Assembly (NCBI RefSeq): GCF_009696065.1 | Contig: NZ_VUMS01000002.1 | Location: forward strand, 124,001 to 188,000 | DNA from: Oliverpabstia intestinalis | Lineage (GTDB): Bacteria > Bacillota > Clostridia > Lachnospirales > Lachnospiraceae | Length of the DNA: 64,000 nt | Direction of reading: 5' to 3' | Part shown: positions 27,952-35,761 of the stretch, in pieces | Position numbering within the stretch: the first letter of the stretch is position 1 | Layout of the letters: each line of letters starts with the position of its first letter | Translations under genes and position numbers: made by a program | Notes under the pieces: generated by a model | Seen by the model: only the letters and a program-made list of their open reading frames with translations | What the model was told of the DNA's origin: nothing | Databases searched by the model: none

Positions 27952-29238
27952 TCAAGAACAGGATAACACCAGAGGCACGATTTCTCCTCTTTTTACGTCG
28001 ATCAATCCATGATCGGTCAGTTTCAATGCAGGACTTACAGGGAGTCCAAGCGTTCCCACAGACATGATCGGATTATGATGTTCATATCCCAGATCGATCA
28101 GACTTTCCCGCACTTCTTTCAGCGCGCTTCCTGTTGCTTCAATGGATGCCTCCGAAAGAATTCCACAGACAGGTAATGCAAGTTCCGAGAGAATCTGCCC
28201 ATCTTTTACTGTAAGAAAACCGCCCTGCAATTCCCCGATTCTCTGTACGGCACACAACATATCTTTCGGGTCATTTCCCGCAACAAACAGATTGTGGTGA
28301 TCATGAAAAAATGTAGTTGCTACGGTTCCCTCTCTCTGACACGAACCTGTCAGAAATCCATAACCGATATTTCCATTTTTTCCATGCCGCTCCAGTACCA
28401 TCGCCAGCAGACATCCACTTTCCTGCCAGCAGATCTTATGCTCTTTTACCTGCATGGTTACCAGTTTCTCCGTGGTCTGGGTGCGATCCGGATGTACTTC
28501 CATTGCACGGACCGTTACTTCCCCTTCTTCGACCGGAACTTTAACATCAAAATCCGAAAGTGTTACTTCCGGAATGGAAACACTGTGATAAAAATCTTCC
28601 GGGAATGCATATGGTTCTACGGGGAATGCATGTCTGTCCTCTTTTTTATAGATGGAAATTCCATTTTTGAACACCGTTTCAGGCTCCAGTAATTTTGCCG
28701 GATCCTTCAGAAGGATAAAATCTGCCAGTTTTCCCGGAGCAATCACACCCCGGTCATAAAAATGCATTCTCTGACACGGTGTATAGGTCGCACAGTAAAT
28801 CGCCTGTTCCTTTGGAAATCCCATCTCTATCGCCTTTTGTACTACAGTATTCAGATGCCCCTGTTCATATAAAACATCTGCCATCGTATCATCTGTCACA
28901 AAAGAACAATATTCAAATAAATGATTTTCACAGATATACGATAACACTTCCGGCTTCAACATCTTATCCTGGATCTCAAAGAACATTCCATTTTCGATCC
29001 GCTGTTTTACCTCTTCCAGGGTATGTTCTGTATGATCTCCATTAATGCCAAGATACAGGAATTTTGCAAGATCCAGATCCACCAGAGACGGACAATGTCC
29101 TTCAATCACATATCCCGGATGTTCCTGCCGCAGATAATCCAGAAATTTTGTGATCTCCAGATGATTTTCCCGGATAATTTCCCGATAATTCATAATCTCG
29201 CCAACGCAGACCACATCTTTTTCACCAAGCATCTGCAA
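27952..29238 (-). pseudogene. ade: Adenine deaminase, 5'-truncated
   Basis: Clear adenine deaminase from LQMLGEKDVVCVGEIMNYRE to the C-terminus (about 428 codons), including YVIEGHCPSL, GDHTEH, FVTDDTMADVL and the C-terminal domain GFLTGSCQREGTVATTFFHD, HHNLFVAGN. Ade converts adenine to hypoxanthine. Full proteins are near 570-600 aa; the first ~130 residues, which carry the HxH metal site, are absent. Upstream codons of the same frame are antisense to a lysR gene, so the reading frame runs on by chance to an ATG at 29355. Both genes lost their 5' ends at one junction near 29230-29240, which also removed the promoter. It keeps its terminator, so the deletion is probably recent. Confidence 0.85.
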
Positions 29239-30033
29239 AAACTGGAACGGGAAATGGGGGCGAAACTCTTCAGCCGAAATGGAAATACTTATGTGCCGAC
29301 CTATACCGGAAGAAAATACATGGAATACGCCCGTAAAATTCTTCAGGTAAAACAAGACTGGGAAAAAGAACTGAAAGATCTGACGGAAAATAACGAAGGG
29401 GAATTGAATATTGCTGTTCCACTGATGCGAAGCAGCTGTATGATTCCACAGATTATGGCAGAATTTTCAGAAAAATATCCGAATGTCAATGCCAGCATCT
29501 GGGAAGAGGCATACTCTATTCAGGAAAAACTCCTGTTGAATGATCAGCTTGATTTTGGGATTTTTAATGAGACGAGGGAACATCCAAAATTGGAATACGA
29601 ACTGCTGAAAAGAGAGGAAATTCTTCTGGTTATGCCACCGGATCATCCGTTGGCATCTTTCGGATATCCATCTCCCTCCGACCGGTATCCGAGAATCGAT
29701 CTGTCCACGCTTGCCAGCGAACCTTTTATTCTCCATTTTCCGGAACAGACCACCGGAAAACTGGTTCTTGAAGCCCTGGATCGCGCCGGTGTCCAGCCCC
29801 GTGTACCGGTTCGAAGCCGGAACACGGAGACCTGTGTAAAACTTTGTATGCAGGGAATGGGCATGTGTTTTACGCCGGAAACATATTTACAAAATATGGA
29901 TTTTTCCAGAAAACCGGCTTGTTTTTCTGTCGGTGAAAAAGGAATCTTTACAACACTGAGCATCGCTTTTCGCAGGGGAACTTATCTTCCCAAATACGCC
30001 AGGGATTTTATTGAAATTGCACGGAATAAATAA
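29230..30033 (+). pseudogene. LysR family regulator, 5'-truncated
   Basis: Reading from 29230, HLQKLEREMGAKLFSRNGNT is the recognition-helix end of a LysR winged helix, followed by the linker helix and the substrate-binding domain (ELNIAVPLMRSSCMIPQIMA, EILLVMPPDHPLA, EPFILHFPEQTTGK) to a normal end. The first ~35-40 residues, with the first helices of the HTH, are missing, so DNA binding should be lost. Codons before 29230 are antisense to ade. LysR regulators are commonly divergent from the gene they control, so this was probably the regulator of the neighbouring ade gene before the deletion. Confidence 0.85.
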
Positions 30034-30075
30034 GGATTTCACTGATACAACGGATGGTTTTTGTGCCATTCTCTA

Positions 30076-30678
30076 TTATCGCTTCTGCAACAGCAGATTC
30101 AACCATTTTTCTTCTTCCCTTCCAGAACGCACATCACCGGTCACCCAGGATTCTGCTATGGAAAGTGATTCGGTATCACGGATGAATCTCTGGAAACTGC
30201 TCCAGGTGAAATCCGTGAAATATCTGCCGTTTCGCATCCCTTCATACTCTCCATATTTGAAAGAAGTGTAGATCCATCCATCGGGACGCAGGGCATCCGC
30301 CATTTTTTTCAGCACAGATCTTAATTCTGTTTTTTCCAGATGCAGAATCGAAGAACACGCCCAGATACCGTCATACTGCTCCCGGACATCCAGATCCTGA
30401 AAATACATCTGGCGTACCGGAATTTCTGTATAGGCACTGGCGATTTTACACAGTTCTTCGGATCCGTCTATGGCCTCCACCTGATAGCCATGTTCCAGAA
30501 AATATTTGGTATCTCTGCCGGAACCGCAGCCAAAGTCAAGAATTGCCGCTCCCGGTTCCAGTCGGCTTAAAAACCGATTCAGTGTATCTGTCAGATCTGC
30601 GTGAACTGTACCGCTGACAAAAGAAGCGGCATTTTGATTATAATATTGTAATGTTATATCCTTGTTTTCTTTATACAT
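30076..30678 (-). CDS. Class I SAM-dependent methyltransferase
   Basis: 200 aa from MYKENKDITLQYYNQNAASF with AAAGGA upstream. Motif I is ILDFGCGSGRDTKYFLEHGY, the acidic residue after beta 2 is in VEAIDGSEEL, and post-motifs DGIWACSSILHLEK and DALRPDGWIYTSFKYGE follow, as in the TehB/UbiE-like small-molecule methyltransferase group. The substrate is unknown. It ends close to the lysR remnant and has no clear operon partner. Confidence 0.88.
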   Translation of the reverse strand: MYKENKDITLQYYNQNAASFVSGTVHADLTDTLNRFLSRLEPGAAILDFGCGSGRDTKYFLEHGYQVEAIDGSEELCKIASAYTEIPVRQMYFQDLDVREQYDGIWACSSILHLEKTELRSVLKKMADALRPDGWIYTSFKYGEYEGMRNGRYFTDFTWSSFQRFIRDTESLSIAESWVTGDVRSGREEEKWLNLLLQKR

Positions 30679-30717
30679 AGTTATATCCTTTTCTATTACA
30701 AATAAAATTATGCAAAT

Positions 30718-30762
30718 CAAAAACAGCTTTCAGGAAACTGACACGTAACCCGGAAGCTGTTT
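30718..30762 (-). terminator. Rho-independent terminator of the MFS transporter gene
   Basis: Minus strand AAACAGCTT pairs with AAGCTGTTT across a 25-nt loop and is followed by TT(G)ATTT, 8 nt after the stop. Confidence 0.65.
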
Positions 30763-30770
30763 GATTATTA

Positions 30771-31931
30771 CTATTTCACCAGTTTAAATGTCTTTTCCAG
30801 CATAAAGAACATCAGAATCAGGAAGAACAATACATAAACCGGAAGTAAACCGACAGAAATATGGTTTGCGATCAGTCCGAACAGCGGCGGCATAAAAGTA
30901 GATCCCACATAAGCACTTGCCATCTGGATACCGATGATCGCCTGGGAGTTCTTCTCTCCGAAATTGGACGGTGTTGCATGGATGATAGATGGATAAATCG
31001 GTGCACAGCCAAGTCCCATAATAACCAGACCAAACAGTGCAAATTCATCGATGGATACCGGTAACAGCATACCGATACATCCAACAAGAATGATAGCGAT
31101 GCCCAGACGAATCATCTTGTGGTCTCCCATTTTCTCTGTAATAAAACCTGCCAGAAATCTTCCAAGTGTGATACCGATGCAAAACAGGGACGCAAAGGCT
31201 GCTGCACGTTCCGCAGAGATTCCCTTTGCTCCTACCAGATAGCTGCTTCCCCACAGAATCACTGCTGATTCCAGTGCACAATAGGAGAAAAATCCAAGAA
31301 GAAGATTCGGAACGCCTTTGATCTTCAGTGCACCTTTGATGCCTACCATCTCTTCTTCTGCCTTTTCTTCCTGCGCAGTTTCTTTTTTATTCACCTTCCA
31401 TATCGGCAGTGTCACGAAAAGAATCAATGCTATCCCGATCTGGATAAAAGATACCATGCGATATCCGTTCTGCCACACCGATGTGGTCAGTGCATAACTC
31501 ATCACATACGGACTGATAATGGTTCCCAGTCCCCAGAAACAATGAAGCCAGCTCATATGCCTGGAATTATAATGAAGCGCTACATAGTTGTTCAGTGCAG
31601 CATCAATCGCTCCCGCACCCAGTCCATAGGGAATGGCCCATAGACAGAGCATCCAGAAGGCGCTAGCCGTAGAAAATCCGAATAATGCGATTGCAGTAAG
31701 CATCACGCTGAACACAGTTACAATCTGTGTACCGAATTTCTTTGTCAGACGCTCAGACATCAAACTGGAACAAATGGTTCCTCCGGAAATAATCATAGTT
31801 ACCAGACCCGCATAAGACAGTGGAACCTGAAAAGCCTTGTGCATCACCGGCCAGGCAGAACCAAGAAGAGAATCTGGCAGTCCGAGACTGATAAATGCCA
31901 GATAAATCAACAGTAGTAATAGTGTATACAT
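30771..31931 (-). CDS. Major facilitator superfamily transporter
   Basis: 386 aa from MYTLLLLLIYLAFISLGLPD; AAGGAG six nt upstream selects this start over two earlier ATGs. Twelve membrane segments, a basic loop after segment 2 (SERLTKKFGTQ), GLGAGAIDAALNNYVALHY in segment 5 region, and an acidic mid-protein loop (TAQEEKAEEEMVG) between the two halves. The pattern resembles FucP-like sugar transporters and related fungal-type MFS. Substrate unknown. It has its own promoter and a long 5' stem-loop, which suggests regulation at the leader. Confidence 0.88.
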   Translation of the reverse strand: MYTLLLLLIYLAFISLGLPDSLLGSAWPVMHKAFQVPLSYAGLVTMIISGGTICSSLMSERLTKKFGTQIVTVFSVMLTAIALFGFSTASAFWMLCLWAIPYGLGAGAIDAALNNYVALHYNSRHMSWLHCFWGLGTIISPYVMSYALTTSVWQNGYRMVSFIQIGIALILFVTLPIWKVNKKETAQEEKAEEEMVGIKGALKIKGVPNLLLGFFSYCALESAVILWGSSYLVGAKGISAERAAAFASLFCIGITLGRFLAGFITEKMGDHKMIRLGIAIILVGCIGMLLPVSIDEFALFGLVIMGLGCAPIYPSIIHATPSNFGEKNSQAIIGIQMASAYVGSTFMPPLFGLIANHISVGLLPVYVLFFLILMFFMLEKTFKLVK

Positions 31932-31956
31932 CTTTTTCTCCTTCTCTTTCATAGTA

Positions 31957-32003
31957 CAACCGACGATGGAAAAGGGCGTCCCAAAGGTTTCCATCGCCGG
32001 TTG
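31957..32003 (-). promoter_or_regulatory. 16-bp inverted repeat in the MFS gene leader
   Basis: Minus strand CAACCGGCGATGGAAA pairs with TTTCCATCGTCGGTTG (one G-U) around a 15-nt loop. It starts about 14 nt after the predicted transcription start and ends about 15 nt before the RBS. It has no T-run. It could be an RNA element, an operator, or an mRNA-stabilising 5' stem. Confidence 0.55.
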
Positions 32004-32023
32004 ACATTTGTTTTCTATCTATT

Positions 32024-32052
32024 ACTATACGTTAAAATATATGACTTGTCAC
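32024..32052 (-). promoter_or_regulatory. Promoter of the MFS transporter gene
   Basis: Minus strand GTGACA, 17-bp spacer, TATAGT; predicted start near 32017. Confidence 0.5.
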
Positions 32053-32144
32053 GGGAAAATTTGTGATTCTCAGAGAAATTATTGATATTGTTGCCGGTTA
32101 TTCTGCTTAACTATTCATTATATTATCATGTGCGGAAGATATTT

Positions 32145-32540
32145 TCAATTTTTCTGGATATACTCCCTGATCTTCTCAATCAACCCTTCATCCGCCGGCA
32201 GCCATTCCACACTCCCCAGCGTCTCCTTTGTCAGCCACTTTGCTGCCTCATGCTCTTTCAGCACCAAATCTCCAGACTTCACAGTGCAGATGAAGCAATC
32301 CATCGACAAATGAAACTTCGGATAATCATACTCCACGGTGTCCAGAAGTTCTTCTACCTGGATCTCCGTATCCAGTTCTTCCCGGATTTCTCTAATGATT
32401 GCTTCTCTGGCTGTTTCCCCTTCTTCAATCTTACCTCCCGGAAATTCCCAACCATCCTTGAATTCACCGTAGCCTCTCTGCGTTGCAAATACCTTTCCGT
32501 TGTCTATAATAATCGCTGCCACTACCTTAATTGTCTTCAT
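32145..32540 (-). CDS. mutT: NUDIX hydrolase, 8-oxo-dGTP diphosphatase-like
   Basis: 131 aa. The Nudix box runs GGKIEEGETAREAIIREIRE then ELDTEI; it keeps the GX5EX7REUXEE core but the last Gly is Asp. Together with AAIIIDNGKVFATQRGYGEF and GWEFPGGK this is the MutT/NudG type that hydrolyses 8-oxo-dGTP or related oxidised or non-canonical nucleotides. RBS AAAGGAG precedes the start, 12 bp after the end of the DUF3427 remnant, so it may have been co-transcribed with that helicase. Confidence 0.9.
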   Translation of the reverse strand: MKTIKVVAAIIIDNGKVFATQRGYGEFKDGWEFPGGKIEEGETAREAIIREIREELDTEIQVEELLDTVEYDYPKFHLSMDCFICTVKSGDLVLKEHEAAKWLTKETLGSVEWLPADEGLIEKIREYIQKN

Positions 32541-32552
32541 CCTGCGTCTCCT

Positions 32553-33338
32553 TTATCCATTAATAATATACTCATAAATATCTTCTCTGACCGGCGTATC
32601 CAACGCCCACTCAATCTCTACCGCTGTCTTGTCCGTATTAGCCATGACAAATTCTTCGCTTCGACCGGTAGCTGTCATCCGGCCAAGATAATAGAATTCT
32701 TTGGAAATCTTATCATCCTTATTCTTTCTCACAAAAAGCTGTACATCAATCCCCCGTTCCTTTGCTTTCAGGAAATTCTGCACATCCTCTGAATCCCTGC
32801 TTCGCCCACTTTTCGAAATAGCAATCAGACGATCCGCTGTGAGAAAATGATCTTCGTATTTTGTTGTATCACTGATATCCTCCTGTTTATCATAATTGAT
32901 AAATACAGGAAATGTTTTTGTCTTCTTATCATATTTATACCCACCGATATTCAACGGAACTTCATTACGCTCCCAGTTTAATAACCGGCAGGCATCCTCA
33001 TACGTATATTTCTGATATAATACCAGATCCGTATCCTGATATGTCTTACTATAGTTCATCTGATACCGGGCGATACCAAACTCCACAACTTCTTCCAGTA
33101 TCTCATAAAACTCCCGATTTCCCAACATCTTTTCAAAATTTTCGGAAACCCGATAATCTTTCCCTTCTTTTTCAAGAAAAACACAGGAAGCATACGTTTT
33201 CTTTGCCGCACTGGTTGGAAATTCATTCGTCATGATATTTACTACATTTTCCGCGCAGTTTTCTGTCATAGCACGATGATATTTTTTCTCCAGCGCTTGC
33301 TGCAAAATATTCAACAGTCCATGATGATACTTTAGCAT
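32553..33338 (-). pseudogene. C-terminal part of a DUF3427-type SF2 helicase, 5'-truncated
   Basis: 261 codons corresponding to the end of a DUF3427 helicase: ENCAENVVNIMTNEFPTSAA, YTYEDACRLLNWERNEVPLN, IGGYKYDKKTKTFPVFINYD, ITAISKSGRS-like block (LIAISKSGRSRDSEDVQNFL) and VQLFVRKNKDDKISKEFYYL. Complete proteins are about 950-1050 aa with an N-terminal phospholipase D-like domain and SF2 motor; both are missing here. The first ATG follows the stop of the AlbA fragment by 12 bp in the same frame. The 5' portion was not found elsewhere in the window. DUF3427 alone might still be expressed, but the protein is not the normal one. Confidence 0.82.
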
Positions 33339-33350
33339 ACGATTCAGAAT

Positions 33351-33656
33351 TTATGGGTTCATTATATTTTGAACAATTGTTTGACTAAAATCACTTCTTT
33401 GTTTTTCGATTCCTACATAATTTCCCGTACCGTCTTCTATACCTACTAATAACCAACCACCTTCTGCATTCGCAAAAGATGCAATAGTTTGACATAAATG
33501 TTTCTTCTTGAAGTTTTCATCCCATTGACTTTTAAATTCTATCTTATAGTCTTCCTCAATACCTTGTTCTCTTATATTACAAATATCAGAATAGGTTAAA
33601 TCGTTTAATCTTATTTTATTTCCATCTTTGTCTGTAAAAGGTAAATATTCTTTCAT
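33351..33656 (-). pseudogene. Schlafen AlbA_2-domain protein, 3'-truncated
   Basis: 101 codons beginning MKEYLPFTDKDGNKIRLNDL with AAAGGA upstream. EDYKIEFKSQWDENFKKKHL, CQTIASFANAEGGWLLVGIE and GTGNYVGIEKQ form the AlbA_2 (Schlafen-like) nucleic-acid/ATP-binding fold. Full proteins extend to 300-480 aa; here a stop follows QTIVQNIMNP and the next sequence is the DUF3427 remnant in the same frame. So two broken genes meet at about 33340-33355. It starts 17 bp after the FokI-like gene and would be co-transcribed with it. Confidence 0.75.
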
Positions 33657-33673
33657 ATAATAATTCCTTTCTC

Positions 33674-35686
33674 TTAACTCGTCCTCTTACAACTCTTCGC
33701 ATAAAACTGAAACTTCTTCGCCACTTCATTCAACGATCCAATCGCATAATATCCATCCTTATTTTTCCCCACACACCCTATCAACGGCGATGCCAGGAAT
33801 TTAAGGATATCTTCAATTTCATCCAGATTAGGATTTATCGAAAATCTCTCGTCATCTCTCACGGTTCGATAAATCTCACGGGAAGTAAGGATGCCTTCTG
33901 TCACTTCGTCTTTGCTTTCATTTACAAGGCACCCCACAATTGCATCTACTAATAGACCGTAGCGTTCGGTTCGATTTCTTGCTTCGTCCAGGACACTGAT
34001 ATCTACGATTCCTGTCTGTTCAAAGATCTTTTTGTAATCTTCTCCGGTCAATGGGATTTCTACCTGATTGCGGATCAGCTGTTCCAGTGTATCTACATCA
34101 ATCAGTGCAACTTTATGTTCTTTGCATCGGTTTAAAAGGCGTTCACCTCGAAAAGAACATCCAACGATTGCAGAATAATCCGCATGGTGAAGTTTTCGGT
34201 GGTCTTTCAGAGTATCAAAGTCAATCTGATCCTCTGTAACATTTCCAGATTGCGTAGATTTTGCATCTACTGCGACAGCATAAGATAATTTCGGAGCTGT
34301 TCTTGCTTTGATCAGGACATCGGTTTTTCCGGAACCGCCAAGCCAGGTTGCATCATAGCCGATAAAATCAAATGCTGCTCTTATGGCTTTTTCAAATCTG
34401 TTGGGATTGTAGGAATCTTTACTGGACAGTCTTAATTCTGTAATAAGGCTTTCACAGGAATCATTGTAACAATCGCCTGCATTTTCCTCTTTCTTTATTT
34501 CGAATGATTTAATACTCTCTTTCGCCACAATGCCAAAAGTATCCAGAAGTTTTTCTCCTCTGGCGGTGAGTCCATATTTATCGTTTGTCACACTGTAAAT
34601 CAGCTTGGCAGCAGATAAAAGAATCAGTCTTTTACGCGTTTCCTCGATACTTTCCCTGTCGAATCCGTAAGATACCTTAGCTATTATAGAAAGTGTTTTT
34701 GCATTTTTCGGTTCTTTTCTCAGCTCTGCCAGCAATTCATAGACAAATAAATATCTCGCATCCAGACATGCGATCAGATCAACCGGTGATTGTTTTTCAA
34801 GCCATGTATTTCCAAGTTCAGAGGTCACATACATATTCTTACTGATACGATCAACGAATCCTATTTTCTCCAAAAATGAAAGAAACATATTCGACGATGA
34901 CACTGCAATCTGATAATTAACTTTCGAATACTCCCGAATCTCTTCGATAGAAATCGACTGATTCATCAATTGCAGATATGCACTGATTGTTATACATGCA
35001 TCGGCTGTTTTTCCCGGCATGTATCCGATCGCCATTCTTTTTTTCTCTGTTGTTGCAGGCTTTAAGGCACTTGCCCATTCTGACATTGGAAGCAGGGTTT
35101 CCAGAAGTGTTTCGTCCGGTTCTTCCTCTGTCTCTGACGGCATGGTAATCTCTATTTGCTGCAGAAATTCCTGTCCTTTTTGTGTCAGACTATACTCCAG
35201 TTTATATTCTTCGAACCGAACCATATCCACATCCCGAAACCATTTGATCCGATTATGAATTTCAGAATTTGTTTTCCAGTTCAGATGATATTCTTCCGCG
35301 ATTTTCAGGAGTTCCTGTGTGTTTTTTGGTTCTTGCAGATAAAATAGGATTTCTCCCATAAATACAATCGTGGAACAAAAAACAGCCGTAGAAAAGCAAC
35401 TATCCTGTCGTTCCAAAACCATTTCTCCTAATTCTGTCAGCGTCCACACCTGTTTTTCTTTATTAACCAGCCCAATCGGACGGATCCATTCACACATTCG
35501 ACCTAAGGTGGCTGTACTGTTGCTTCCTTCAATATTAAGCATTGTATTTGCTGATTTACCGTCTTTGACCATTTTCAGAATATAATACAGGACTTTATCC
35601 TGTCCTATATCTCCACTTGGCAGCTTGGGCATTCCAAAAGCTTTTTGTTTCCATTCTCTGTTTTCCGGATATTCATTATTTTTCAT
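33674..35686 (-). CDS. FokI-like endonuclease with multiple winged-helix modules
   Basis: 670 aa. Residues 1-400 contain several predicted winged-helix units, each recognisable by an LT..G...L or VTSELGNTWL end (WTLTELGEMVLERQ, YSLTQKGQEFLQQI, YVTSELGNTWLEKQ, YGLTARGEKLLDTF). Residues 428-540 match the FokI cleavage domain: RFEKAIRAAFDFIGYDATWL, GGSGKTDVLI with D456, AVAVDAKSTQSGN with D474 and K476, Q487, and a later VGCSFRGERLLNRC and LIDVDTLEQLI. The PD-(D/E)XK triad is intact. A C-terminal ~130-residue helical domain follows. FokI is a type IIS restriction enzyme whose wings read the DNA target; no modification methyltransferase is near. It follows the SF2 helicase by 75 bp and likely forms an operon with it. 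Confidence 0.78.
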   Translation of the reverse strand: MKNNEYPENREWKQKAFGMPKLPSGDIGQDKVLYYILKMVKDGKSANTMLNIEGSNSTATLGRMCEWIRPIGLVNKEKQVWTLTELGEMVLERQDSCFSTAVFCSTIVFMGEILFYLQEPKNTQELLKIAEEYHLNWKTNSEIHNRIKWFRDVDMVRFEEYKLEYSLTQKGQEFLQQIEITMPSETEEEPDETLLETLLPMSEWASALKPATTEKKRMAIGYMPGKTADACITISAYLQLMNQSISIEEIREYSKVNYQIAVSSSNMFLSFLEKIGFVDRISKNMYVTSELGNTWLEKQSPVDLIACLDARYLFVYELLAELRKEPKNAKTLSIIAKVSYGFDRESIEETRKRLILLSAAKLIYSVTNDKYGLTARGEKLLDTFGIVAKESIKSFEIKKEENAGDCYNDSCESLITELRLSSKDSYNPNRFEKAIRAAFDFIGYDATWLGGSGKTDVLIKARTAPKLSYAVAVDAKSTQSGNVTEDQIDFDTLKDHRKLHHADYSAIVGCSFRGERLLNRCKEHKVALIDVDTLEQLIRNQVEIPLTGEDYKKIFEQTGIVDISVLDEARNRTERYGLLVDAIVGCLVNESKDEVTEGILTSREIYRTVRDDERFSINPNLDEIEDILKFLASPLIGCVGKNKDGYYAIGSLNEVAKKFQFYAKSCKRTS

Positions 35687-35761
35687 TTGTTTTCCCCACT
35701 ATATCACATACATTGACAACCTGCGTAATGAACTTACACCTATTTTTTCATAAAACTTTCT

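Noticed and set aside
29023-29229. Upstream extension of the lysR frame to an ATG at 29023
   Set aside because: These codons are antisense to ade and do not encode a LysR helix-turn-helix.
29239-29355. Upstream extension of the ade frame to an ATG at 29355
   Set aside because: These codons are antisense to the LysR reading frame; they do not resemble an adenine deaminase N-terminus.
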